64,000 nt of DNA from Blastomussa wellsi (lineage: Eukaryota; Cnidaria; Anthozoa; Scleractinia; Plerogyridae), in NCBI GenBank assembly GCA_947652115.1, contig OX393561.1, positions 7,858,351-7,922,350 of the forward strand. The letters run 5' to 3'. The translations under genes were made by a program, and so were the position numbers. Position 1 is the first letter of the stretch; each line of letters opens with the position of its first letter. Shown in pieces: positions 53,039 through 62,895 of the stretch. Below the pieces are notes generated by a model, which saw nothing but the letters and a program-made list of their open reading frames with translations, was not told the DNA's origin and did no database searches.

Positions 53039-53783
53039 AAAGGTTTGATTAGTCACGAAACAATGTGTTGCAATTTAACTTGGAGCGATCTAATTATGGA
53101 ACGTGTCTTAGTTCGTCGTACAACTGAGTGAATTGCTTACCTGAGGTTCCGCTATTTGACGCTCGCATCGTCGTTTTGAACAGCTGTATGTAGCACAAAC
53201 ACTCCACACTGTAATGATATGAAGGCAAACAACATTTTGCTTTGCTAAATAAGAGTTCAAACGCTGAAATCCTTGAGCTTGGTCGTTATTGTTCTCACCT
53301 TTCAAAAGGACGCCACAAGAATGGCGCGAAAACCGTGAGAACTTGGTAGCTAATATGAAAACCGCTGACTAGAAGGCTCACTTTCGACCCATTCGACCGT
53401 GTTTTCTACGCTTTCTAGGGAAACATTTTTTAGGAGTTCTCTTGTCGTCAAAGTCCGATTTAATTCTTCAAATTCGAATTACTCTGCATATTCAGAATAG
53501 CTTTGCTATTAATTTCGCCGATATGCTAGGCGTACGCCCCGTCGAAAGCAAGCCATGCAGCTTCATTGATTGAAGAATCACGATCGTGGCTTTCATTACT
53601 ATGCTGTTTGGCTGAACCGGACTACTTTTTCAAATCCTATTTGTCTTGTATCTTTGTGACCACGACAAAACAATAATATAACATCAGATTTCTTTCATTT
53701 GTCTTCAAGACATTATTTCATCCAGTGATAATTTAAAATGTGTTAGGTTCACCCCTTTAAAAATATTGGAAATATTGAATTAA
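53039..53783. other. No gene seen
   Basis: Unique-looking sequence without splice-supported exons, terminal repeats or RNA-like structure that I can support. Confidence 0.5.
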
Positions 53784-54310
53784 TTATGCACTAAAGTAGC
53801 CAAGGTGTGTTGCCATTAAAGGTGTGTTGTTGTTGTTATTGCTTTGATTGGGATCTTTCCTTATGTCATTATTCATCTCACTGAACCACCTTTGTAATGC
53901 GATATCCTTCAGTCTTTGTCTAATAATGCTTACAATTCCTATATCTGACAAATGTGCTTCTTCCCAAAGATTTCCTAAACCTATATGATCGAAAAAGTTT
54001 TTGATTTTTTGACTCCAGAAAACTTTGTCTTTAGTCCGTTTTATATCATTGTAAGCCATTTGAGAAAATTTATAACAATTATTCTCTTCGTGTTTAGCTA
54101 AAGTAAGCCAAAACTTGAAAGTTCTGCATTGGTCTTTAATTCGCAGTGGAAATCTGCCTGTTTCGGCTCTACAGGCGTTATTGTTACAATATTTACTCAC
54201 ACCTAATAGCCATTTCAAGAATTTATTTTGAACAAGTTCTGCTGGGTCTGTATTGAGTTTGTCATTCCAGTCAACGCCCCAGATTTCACTACCATACAGG
54301 AGTATGGAGA
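53784..54310 (-). pseudogene. LINE fragment: C-terminal end of a non-LTR reverse transcriptase
   Basis: The frame from about 54310 (LLYGSEIWGVDWNDKL) to 53784 has the post-RT region of non-LTR elements: VQNKFLKWLLGVSKYCNNNA, RAETGRFPL and a Trp-rich helical tail. The catalytic RT part is absent (5' truncation), and the right side abuts an inverted repeat at 54332. Clade not resolved; it differs from the LINE at 56725-60447. Confidence 0.7.
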
Positions 54311-54331
54311 TGCTAATGTATCGATTAGTTT

Positions 54332-54599
54332 AATTCTAAAATTAAACGAGACTTACCTTAAGTCAATGTTTGATTGGAATTCTTTCTCGTCACCAGTCAG
54401 GAACGAAGGAGTTACATGAGAAGCATGCGCATGCTAGCAAGTCAATCTTCAACGCGCGCGTGTGCTGGAGAAAGCGGAACGAAGGAGTCGGGTGGGTAGC
54501 CCAGCGGGAGGGCATGTAACTCCTTCGTTCCTGACTGGTGACGAGAAAGAATTCCAATCAAACATCGACTCAAGGTAAGTCTCGTTTAATTTTAGAATT
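54332..54599. repeat. Inverted repeat, two 87-bp arms
   Basis: Arms 54332-54418 and 54513-54599 are inverse copies with few differences (ends ATTCTAAAATTAAACGAGAC and inverse). The right arm holds CAAGGTAAGTCTCG, a splice-donor-like site, and TCTCGTCACCAGTCAGGAAC; a diverged copy of the latter (ATCTCGTCCCCAGTCCTAGT) continues at 54601. It borders the DIRS-like element, whose class carries terminal and internal complementary repeats, so it may be part of that element's end. Confidence 0.65.
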
Positions 54600-54818
54600 C
54601 TATCTCGTCCCCAGTCCTAGTCACTGCGGAGCTACATGAGATTTGAAAGTCCAGTACACGCAAGCCCCAAAGGGAAATGGTGTAGACAGAAGCAGTCGAG
54701 AGTAGGAGTAACAAGGCCCTTTAATGTGATAACATAACAATCCTACATAATATATCTACTGTTGCATAATTATAAGCTGTACAAGCCTATCAGCCAGTTT
54801 ACCCTGGGAGAGTTGTTT

Positions 54819-56051
54819 CTAATTGACATTATCATTAAAATGAGTCAGAATATGAGTGCCTAGGTTGGCCTCCACAGGTTTCTCGTAGTATCTGGCAAAT
54901 GTGCCAGCGTTTGACCATCCACCAGCCTTCAGAATGTCCTTGAGTGGTAGCCCACTCTGCGCGCTGTATGAGGTGGAAGCGGAGCGAGCACTGTTCCCGG
55001 AGAAACATGTGACGTCAATCCCGGCCCCCTTTAAAACGAGTTTAGCCCATTTGCTGACTGTGGCAATTGACACTGGTTGGTGGGGTTTCGCGTAGCTAAC
55101 TAACAGTTTGGAATTCTGTCCCCGAAGGGATTGGGTGCAGGTTAAGTAGGTCTGTAGATGAGACACTACACACAAAGTTTTGTCCTGATTGTAAGAGCTT
55201 AGTTCAATTGGCGGTAGGTGTTTCCCTGGCCTGGTTGTTTTCAGTTTCTCCCCAATGGTGAACACGATTTTCTCGGGGAGTATCTGCATGAGGTTGACGT
55301 CCAGCTTGGTAAGAGTTTGGCAGCGCTGTCCGGTAAGCAGGCAAAGTAGCATGGTCGTCTTTAATGTCAGAGTCTTGAGGTCGTGCTCGTTAGCTGGTCC
55401 AAGAGTACTGAGGTAGCGCAGAACTACGCCAACATCCCAGATCGTGGTGTAACGAGGGAGAGATGGTTTGAGCTCGAAAACTCCTTTGAGGAATCTGGTG
55501 ACCAGGGGGTGAGAGCCAAATGTTGTGTTATTAGGCAGTAACAACACAGACGATAGGGCGGAACGGGCAGTGTTGATTGCACTGTATCCTAACCCGGAGT
55601 TAAACAGTGTTGCCAGAAAGTCAATACCATTCTCCACCGTTGCCTGCAGTTTACTGAGGCCATTGGTCTGGCAGTATTGCTCCCAACGCTTAAGGTAGGT
55701 CTGGTATTGTTTGCTGGTACCAGATCGCCAGGATGCCATGATGATGTCTGTTGCTGCAGACGATATGTTGTGGGAGTTTAATTGTTCCCGGATAAGAGGC
55801 AGGCCAGTAGGGAGAGTCGCTTGTGTAGAGGGTGTGTCTGGTCGGGTTGGTTGGGCAGTTGAAGTAGGGATCGGCTGGGCGGTAGAACAATGCTTTTGCA
55901 GACCGCCATCTTCTCCACCAGTGGGAACCAGGCTTGTGTGGGCCAATGCGGGAGGATGCAAACACCCGTGGCTTTGTCCTCCTTTATTTTCTTTAGCACT
56001 GATTGTATTACACTGAAAGGCGGGAAGGCGTAAAAGTTTAGTAACGACCAA
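54819..56051 (-). CDS. DIRS tyrosine recombinase
   Basis: The frame spans 410 codons; the first part overlaps RNase H in another frame, so the true start is uncertain (no strong Met before PLIREQLNSHN, about residue 80). The recombinase core shows Arg in LLCLLTGQRCQTLTKLD, the Ser-x-Arg box FSGNSARSASTSY (family: H/N-x-x-R), GGW in ILKAGGWSN, and Tyr in FARYYEKP. Catalytic residues R, R and Y are present, so this part looks intact. It catalyses insertion of circular cDNA without target duplication (family knowledge). Confidence 0.8.
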   Translation of the reverse strand: MVVTKLLRLPAFQCNTISAKENKGGQSHGCLHPPALAHTSLVPTGGEDGGLQKHCSTAQPIPTSTAQPTRPDTPSTQATLPTGLPLIREQLNSHNISSAATDIIMASWRSGTSKQYQTYLKRWEQYCQTNGLSKLQATVENGIDFLATLFNSGLGYSAINTARSALSSVLLLPNNTTFGSHPLVTRFLKGVFELKPSLPRYTTIWDVGVVLRYLSTLGPANEHDLKTLTLKTTMLLCLLTGQRCQTLTKLDVNLMQILPEKIVFTIGEKLKTTRPGKHLPPIELSSYNQDKTLCVVSHLQTYLTCTQSLRGQNSKLLVSYAKPHQPVSIATVSKWAKLVLKGAGIDVTCFSGNSARSASTSYSAQSGLPLKDILKAGGWSNAGTFARYYEKPVEANLGTHILTHFNDNVN

Positions 56052-56724
56052 TCAATTGTGAACGCATCTATTGCGGAAGCCCCCGGGTCTGGTCTGTATG
56101 AGACGTATCGGGGAAACTGGGCATTGAGTCTCGAGGCAAAGAGGTCGATCTCGGGAGTAAAATTGAGCTCGCTTAGAGTGCGTGTTAAAACAGTGTTGTT
56201 TAACGCCCACTCGGTTTCCGTAACGCAATGGCGAGACTCCAAATCTGCCTGGGTATTGCATTTTCCTGCAATGTGGGCAGCGCTTACCCAGATATTGCGT
56301 GATATACACATAGCCAAATTTCCTTGGTAAGTGTGTTTAGGGGGGGGTCAGAATGGCTAGTTCCCATGTGGTTAATTACGGCCACGGCCGTAGTATTGTC
56401 AATCATAAGTCTGATGTGACAGTCACGTTGCGAGTTACAAAATGTTTTTAAACCGAGAAAAACCGCAAGTAACTCAAGGTAGTTAATGTGGTTTTGCCTC
56501 TCTAAGGAGGACCAAAGTCCTCCCGTAGACTGTGTACCAAACACGGCTCCCCAGCCCAGCTTAGAAGCATCAGTTGTAAGGGTGCTAGTTATGGCTTCTG
56601 TAGACAAGTCATTGTACGCCCCCATGATATGTGATATCCACCACCCGAGCTCTGACTTGGCTTGTGGTGAGAGGGACACGTTTTTATCAAAATCCCAACC
56701 GTTAGCCTGTAGGGCTTGGATTTT
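55778..56724 (-). pseudogene. DIRS RNase H region, one frameshift
   Basis: Continues the RT frame after the LINE: LSPQAKSELGWWISHI, then RNase H residues Asp in LTTDASKLGWGAVFG, Glu in LELLAVFLGL, Asp in MIDNTTAVAVIN, and Asp in AGKCNTQADLESR. The frame changes near 56300, between the third and fourth blocks (one-base indel). It ends at 55778, overlapping the recombinase by 274 bp as in other DIRS elements. Confidence 0.75.
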
Positions 56725-59275
56725 CTCAATCTCAATCTCAAATCTTTATTTAAACACGGTTAAAAAATTCATCAGGTTTGTTACATATAAAATTAAACTA
56801 CAAACAATATTTATAATAGTAAATACATATCTAAAAAGTCTCTTAGAAATACTAATTAGAATTACCCTAAACTATACCTGTTTTCCATGAATGCCGTGTA
56901 TCTAACTTAATTCACTAAAATGAAAGTTTAACAATTGCTTAAAACGAGCTAGAGATTTCTCTTGCCTAAGATTGCAGGGCAGACTATTCCAGAGAGTTGC
57001 ACCTCTATAGCTAAAGCTCCTTTTTAGATAGTTGGTTCTTGGTAGAGGGACATTTAATTTGTTCATAGAGTCCCTTAAGACATAGCCTGACGTACTGCGC
57101 TCAGTAAACATAGAGGATAAATGGTCAGGAGCCAGATTATTAAGAGCTTTGAACACCATTAGAGCTTCTTGAAATTGACGCTGGGTGATCAGGTTTTTCC
57201 ACCCAAGTTGCTGTAACAAGTAGCGAGCGTCAGCATCATAGGAGGAGTAAGTCAAAATGCGAGCAGCACGATTCTGCAGTTTTTGTAATCTTTCGAAAAG
57301 CGTTTTGCCGCAATTACCCCAGACAATACTACAGTAATCGAAATGGGGTTGTACCAAGGTGTTGAAGATGTAATGTAGTATTTCTGGCGAAACAAAGGAT
57401 CTAGTTCGCTTTATGGCGCTAATGCCGGAGGCAATCTTTTTGGATAATTTGTCGATATGACTTTGCCATGCCATGTTATTATCAATGAGAATCCCAAGTG
57501 ATTTAGTAGTTGAAACTTGCTTTTCGGGTTATTATCTATCGAAAGTTCAAGGGAGTCAGATAATGTACTCAGTTTTTGTCTAGAACCAATTAACATAAAC
57601 TCGGTTTTAGTTGCATTCAGAGTAAGTTTGTTGCAGAGAAGCCATTTATAGATGTTACTTAAATCATGATTCAGACTAGACTGTATTGAGTGTAAGTCTG
57701 CGCTAGCATATGTGATGTGGGTGTCGTCTGCATACATCCTAGGTTGGCAGAAAGACAAACAGTTTGGCAGATCATTGATATAGATCAAAAATAGAAGAGG
57801 ACCAAGGATAGTCCCCTGAGGGACCCCACAGCCCAAAGAACAGACTTTGGAAAGCGAACCATTGACTACACATTTCTGGGTACGGTTATTTAGATATGAC
57901 TTAAACCAATCGTAAGCAGACTCCTGTATTCCGTACAGACTAAGCTTACCTAAAAGAACATCGTGATCAACGGTATCAAATGCTTTTTTTAAGTCCAGAA
58001 AAACTACTGCATTTACATTACCGCGATCTATATCGAGAGCCCAGCTGTCAGTCGCTTCCAGGAGAGCAGTGACAGTCGAGTGCAACGTGCGGAAACCCGA
58101 TTGTTGGTTGGTGATTATCTCTTCCTTAGTCAAAAAACTATACAGTTGATCATACACGATTCTCTCGAACACCTTAGCTATTATTGAGATAACCGAGATT
58201 GGCCGATAATTATTCACATCAGTTCGCTCACCTTGTTTAAACAATGGAGTTACTCTAGCGCATTTCCAGTCATCAGGAAATAAACCAGAACTTAAAGAGT
58301 TGTTGAAAATGTTACATAAAGGGATCGAAATAAGATGCCCCACATTCCCGAATTAGTTTGGCCGAAATATTATCAAGACCTGTTGCTTTAGATTTAGATA
58401 ATTTATTTAAAAGAGAAAAGACATCACTACTACTAATTGGACGGAAAATGAATTTGTTGTCGCTGCCAACAATGTAATCGGCATAACTTGAACCGTCGGT
58501 AACAAGGGGTACCTCATTAGCTAGTTTGGTTCCAATTGTTGAAAAGTAATCATTAAATGCATTGGAAAGCTCATGAGAATTGGTTACTGAGTTCTCGTTT
58601 AGTTTTAATTCTTTCACCGACGCGTTATTTTTCTGACGGGACGTGAGTTCGTTAATCAATTGCCAGGTTTTACGCGAATCGCCATTTGACTGAACAAACG
58701 CACTAGCATAATAGGATGCCTTTGTAGATTTGACTTCTCCATTGATCCTATTACGTAGCTTTTTGTATATAGCCCAGTCTTGAGGATTGTTAGACTTAAT
58801 AGCTTTCCGTTTAGCAGCATCGCGATCGCACATACCCTTCCGCAGGTCTGATGTGATCCAAGGTACCTTGCTTGACCCAACACGTTTAGTTTTGATTGGA
58901 GCATGACTGTTCACAATAGACAAAAATTTAGCTTTCCAGTCAGCCCACAAAACTTTTGGGTCATCACTGGTACAAGACCAATCCTGTCGTGATATATCCC
59001 TTCGAAAGTTTTCCCGATTGAAATTACTAAAACTTCTATAGGTTTTAGTTGAATGCCCTTTGGAAGCAAACTCTGGAGATATTTTACGATAAACATAAAT
59101 GAGGCTGTGATCACTAATGCCAATATGCAAAACTCCTGAACAGACAACCCTGTTAATACAGTTTGTAAATATTACATCAATTAGAGAGGATGATGACTCA
59201 GTAATACGAGTTGGTTCTTTTATAAGCTGCTGTAGCCCATATATATCAGAAATTTCACAAAGTAAACGTGTATTA

Positions 59276-60266
59276 AGGGGTGGGTCGCACTAGGGCAAAG
59301 TTTTCAACTTTGCGGCAAAAAAAACACAGAAAATTTGAAACCGCAACCGGAAAGCAAACTTTTGGTTTCAACCATCAGGGTCGCATTCGGGTCAAAACAT
59401 ATGTCAGCGATGACACTTTGATAAACCAGATACACGTTTTTATCCATGTGTTATCGGGGGAGAGCAATGAGCTGATTTCCTTCGATTTCCTCCAGATTGC
59501 TTGCTATTCCAGTCTTTGGCCTGCTTGTATCGATCGACAAGGTACTTCATTTTCTTCTGGTACTTGTCTGTTGTTTTCTTGGTACCGAATTGGTCGTTCA
59601 TTTTCTTCGCAATATCATCCCACGCTTTTCGGGCTTCCCTGCTCTCAAGGCGGTCAAAATTTTCGGCCCATAACCTCAGCAACATTTTTTCTTCATCGTT
59701 TGACCAGCGAGCGTAAGCTCGTCTGTCCTCCGCAGCAGAAGAAGACGAAGAACTTGGTCCGCTGAGTTCGACGAGCTCCGGAGACGACGATGAAGCGGAA
59801 TTCGGGGCAGAATTCTGCGAAGGGCTCGCAATAGTTCCAATAGTTGCCTCTTCAGGACCACAACCTTGGCCTTGGGAGTACATATATCGCGAATACTCTG
59901 CGGCGTTGCCACCGAAATAAGCGGGAAAATGTGATGAATTGTAATAATAAAATCGACGTCCGTCCATGGTAAAGAAAGAGCGCGAACTGAAGCGGATTTC
60001 GCGCGCTGCAATTTTATTGCATGATCTGCTTGCTGTTTACTGACAAGCGATGACAGTTACTGCTGTGACGGCTATTGTTAAGCCCGATTTTTCCGAAATC
60101 TTCCTGCCCCACCCAAGCACTACGGCGTCTTTGATGTTTTTGCCGATTTTCAAAGTTTTTGCGAACCGGAAAAGTTAGGGTCGCACTAGGCAAAGGCCTG
60201 CGATGACAGATCTCCGCCGCAAAGTAAACAAATTCTGGCAAAGATTTCTCAAGTGCGACCCGTGCC
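59276..60266. mobile_element. Non-autonomous Harbinger, 991 bp, TTA duplication
   Basis: The element starts AGGGGTGGGTCGCACT and ends AAGTGCGACCCGTGCC, with TTA at 59273-59275 and 60267-60269. Removing it with one TTA makes the LINE endonuclease frame continuous, which confirms the borders. It contains only a truncated Myb/SANT gene and no transposase. The TIR core (GGGTCGCACT) matches the element at 49972-53038, so that transposase could have moved it (inference). Confidence 0.9.
59440..59967 (-). pseudogene. Harbinger Myb/SANT accessory protein, C-terminus lost
   Basis: ATG 59967 (MDGRRFYYYNSSHFPAYFGG), a Ser-rich linker, then a trihelix (YARWSNDEEKMLLRLWAENF ... MKYLVDRYKQAKDWNSKQSG). The frame leaves the family pattern after NRRKSAH and stops. 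Compared with the 51803-52717 gene it lacks the linker, basic patch and C-terminal helix, removed by an internal deletion. The DNA-binding domain itself is intact. Confidence 0.8.
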
Positions 60267-60447
60267 TTAGTGTCGAAATGGGTAGAGGCCATATTGCAAT
60301 TCAAGTCACCCATCAGATAATACTCAAGATCTAGAGCGTCTAATTTTGCGATAAGGGTCTCATAGTGTGAGAAAAGTTCAGCTGAAGAGCATGGTGGCCT
60401 ATACCAAGATACTACGAGGAATGGCTTAGAGCATGTTTTTGTCCCGT

Positions 60448-61109
60448 TCGAGGAAACGGTAGTAGAGTGGACCGTGCTTCCCTCCAGGAAAGGCCGACGC
60501 TATTTTCCCCACAACCCTAGCTAGGTCTCTGATTGTTGGTGAACTGTTTGTGAGTAGGACTTGTCAGGCCTTCTGTAAGCCTGTAGCTTTCTCTGGGGTT
60601 AACCTAATTGTCATAGAGATCGAATTTAGTAAGAACCCCAGAAATTCTAGCTGGTGCGAGGGTGTGAACACCGACTTTTCGGGGTGCGCAACCAGTCCTA
60701 GGGAGTCTATTTTGGTTAAAGAATCTATGACATTGTGAACGCATTCTTTATAGGTCTGCCCTTGTAAGTACATATCATCAATGTAAGCACTGGATATGTG
60801 ACCCCTTAAGTGCAATTCAGAGAGCACCGGTTTCAGAAGTTTAGTGAATTTTCTTGGGGCGCAGGAGAGCCCGTTTGGCAAGCACGTGAACTGAAAAAGT
60901 GTGCCGCGCCAAAAGAAGCGCAGATATTTTCTGTCGTCCCGCCTAATTGGGACAGTACTATATCCCGACTCATGCTCACTGTAAAAGATAGGGCTAAACC
61001 CGTCACAGAACGGGCTACGAGGATAGTAAAACATAAATCGAGATATACAGGGGGGGGGGGGGGGTGGGTGGGGTGGGTGGGGAAGAGGCGGTTTGTTAGG
61101 AACAAACAC
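60448..61109 (-). pseudogene. DIRS reverse transcriptase part, truncated and with a stop
   Basis: Conserved RT blocks: YLRFFWRGTLFQFTCLPNGL, then SSAYIDDMYLQG (YxDD catalytic pair) and LGLVAHPEKSVFTP, FLGFLLNS. A TGA near 60564 follows GLQKA; the same frame goes on (RDLARVVGKIASAFPGG) to the LINE junction near 60448. The N-terminal RT region is lost into a Pro-rich frame produced by a poly-G tract (61051-61082). Confidence 0.75.
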
Positions 61110-61284
61110 GATATGTAATAACTATCACTACGGGGCACTCCCAAACCGACACTTCCCTGCTCCCCTAGGTGTTGAGAAAAAGACGATATTCTGTTGTGTG
61201 ATAATATCTTTCCCAGTGCGCATGAGTCAGGACAGTACTATATCCCGACTCATGCTCACTGTAAAAGATAGGGCTAAACCCGTC
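60950..61284. repeat. 55-bp direct repeat in DIRS 5' region
   Basis: Identical copies at 60950-61004 and 61230-61284 (GGACAGTACTATATCCCGAC ...). The 225 bp between them includes a poly-G/GGGT tract at 61051-61082. It may be a recombination-generated duplication or part of a DIRS internal complementary region. Bases 61290-61488 have no gene and a long T run at about 61430-61456. Confidence 0.7.
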
Positions 61285-61488
61285 GTATAAGGACAAAACA
61301 CTGGAATACGTATGAAGCCAAAGGGAACCTACAAGCCCAACAATACCTATACAGGCCCAATCCTATATCCACACCCTTTGAGCCCTACCCTACTCCAAAT
61401 AAGGATTTTTCAGTGTTGTGATTGTGTTTATTTTTTTTTTATTATTTTTTTTTTTTGTAGTTCGGTTCTGTGAGCGCACACATATTAG

Positions 61489-62823
61489 TCAACATTTCTT
61501 AGGTGACTGCCGTTTTGATGGCAACATAACCGTCCTGTTCTGCGTAAAAGCTGGCTCAAATCCGTTAAGCTGATTAAGCTCTTCGTATTGTGCCGTGGTT
61601 TCCGGTGTAACTTGAGCCATCTTTGCTGCCACTGAGGCCGGTTGAAGCGATTTATGTAGCTGCAGATAGTATTTGGCCATGTTGTGCGAACGCCAGCCGA
61701 CATGATCAACGATGTCATCCAGCGTGCTGCCAGTAAGAGCCATGGTAATCGTACCCCCACAGCGGAAGCTGTAAAGAGTTTTGTTCGATAGACCGGCTGC
61801 TGTCAAATACGTTTTTAACCTTGCTTCTGCTGCATCCGTGGAGAAGGCATCAATAAGAATGGATTGCCCACATGTTGCTCTGAAGAGTGGGCCAGTAGAC
61901 ACAGAGATCTTTATAGCCTGACAAATGGTCATATAGTCGTCTAACGCCTTTACTGGGCACAGAAATGGATTTGGATGTCTGGCGACGGCGAAGACCTTGG
62001 AATCGCCTGAACGGAGAGTCTTCCCGAAAACGTGGTTAAAAATGAGGCCCTTGTCATTAGGAAAACGGAGAATTTCAGCAGCCTTTATATGGCTCAAGTC
62101 TGATGGGCGATCGCCAGAAAAGAAGTGCAATTTGAAGTATGCCATGTCGCGAGCATAAATGTAGAGATGAATTGGGTCAGTGGATGCCGATCGCAGCCTA
62201 CTGTCAATTACTTGACAAAGAGCCGTGAGGTCACATATAAAGATAGGTTCGGCTTGTTTAGGGATAGCCTGTGCTTTCAGCTGTTCCTCGGTCACCCCTT
62301 TTAAATACCGTTTGACCGCGGGGTGTGCTGCGGGATTTGGCACTGGTTCTCCCGTTGTGGGGGGTGTTGTAGTCTCTAAATTGTCACGAAGAATAGCTCT
62401 GAGCTGTCCTATGTAAGAGTCTACAGTTTTAAAAGCTAGGCGCCGGGGGCATCCACAGGATGAGGGTGTTTTTGACGTTGTACCTTGATTCTGACAGGAA
62501 TCTCTGTGGTCGTGGGTCTTGGAGTCCTTATCTTTCCAGATAAGAAAATAAATTATGTCCCTCGGAGACACACTGTCGAGTGACTTTGGTGGGCTTAAGC
62601 TATGGAGGAAGGACACGAATTCCCGCTCCAAAGCACTCTTCTTTCTGTTGTATTTTGAAGAGGCCAGAGTGGTCTCAAGTTCTTGCCATCGAGATTCCAA
62701 GGGGTTGGTGTCGATGACTGGTTTACTTTCACTGCTATGGTGTTCACTTCTCCTTAGAGTCCCACACATATGACAAAAACGGTATTGAAGGTCATTTGGG
62801 GCAAGACATTTGTAGCATTCCAC
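61489..62823 (-). CDS. Second tyrosine recombinase (DIRS/Ngaro type) with zinc-ribbon start
   Basis: 444 residues, no break seen. The N-terminus has a C-x2-C/C-x2-C ribbon (MECYKCLAPNDLQYRFCHMC). Recombinase core: Arg in FFSGDRPSDLSHIKA, the second Arg in LYSFRCGGTITMAL, GW in VDHVGWRSHNMAKYY with the probable Tyr nucleophile. It is clearly different from the recombinase at 54819-56051, more like recombinases of Ngaro/DIRS elements with a separate YR frame. It follows the RNase H gene at 62896 by 72 bp on the same strand. Confidence 0.75.
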   Translation of the reverse strand: MECYKCLAPNDLQYRFCHMCGTLRRSEHHSSESKPVIDTNPLESRWQELETTLASSKYNRKKSALEREFVSFLHSLSPPKSLDSVSPRDIIYFLIWKDKDSKTHDHRDSCQNQGTTSKTPSSCGCPRRLAFKTVDSYIGQLRAILRDNLETTTPPTTGEPVPNPAAHPAVKRYLKGVTEEQLKAQAIPKQAEPIFICDLTALCQVIDSRLRSASTDPIHLYIYARDMAYFKLHFFSGDRPSDLSHIKAAEILRFPNDKGLIFNHVFGKTLRSGDSKVFAVARHPNPFLCPVKALDDYMTICQAIKISVSTGPLFRATCGQSILIDAFSTDAAEARLKTYLTAAGLSNKTLYSFRCGGTITMALTGSTLDDIVDHVGWRSHNMAKYYLQLHKSLQPASVAAKMAQVTPETTAQYEELNQLNGFEPAFTQNRTVMLPSKRQSPKKC

Positions 62824-62895
62824 TTGAAGGACAGGTTTCCAAACTGTGTAACGCTGCGGGTGCTGCTGAAAGTAAATGTAAAAACACGACAGGAT

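Larger units (their letters stand above)
56725..60447 (-). mobile_element. 5'-truncated CR1/L2-like LINE inside the DIRS element
   Basis: Minus-oriented, about 2.73 kb without the Harbinger insertion. The 3' end carries a short tandem tail (ATTGAG units, on the plus strand CTCAATCTCAATCTC at 56725), typical of CR1/L2-type elements. The 5' end starts inside the endonuclease domain. Target duplication is short or absent and not resolved. It separates DIRS RT from RNase H. Confidence 0.75.
56902..60447 (-). pseudogene. LINE ORF2: endonuclease (partial) and reverse transcriptase, broken
   Basis: From the 5' side: the apurinic-type endonuclease middle (FLVVSWYRPP, LMGDLNCNM), interrupted by the Harbinger insertion; then the endonuclease end with ISDHSLIYVYRK; then a linker; RT blocks KSKATGLDNISAKL, YRPISVISIIAKVFERIV, VFLDLKKAFDTVDH, GVPQGTILGPLLFLIYINDL and MYADDTHI (FADD-type catalytic pair); and the C-terminal PHFDYCSIVWGN region ending at 56902. 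Frameshifts lie near 58335 and 57470. Not active. Confidence 0.85.
54819..61109 (-). mobile_element. DIRS-like tyrosine-recombinase retroelement, split by a LINE
   Basis: In minus-strand order: reverse transcriptase (61109-60448), [LINE insertion 60447-56725], RNase H (about 56724-55778), and a tyrosine recombinase overlapping it (56051-54819). RT-RH followed by an overlapping YR frame is the DIRS layout; these elements integrate by recombination rather than through an integrase. The 5' end is unclear because of repeats at 60950-61284. Outer repeats probably lie near 54332-54650. Confidence 0.8.
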
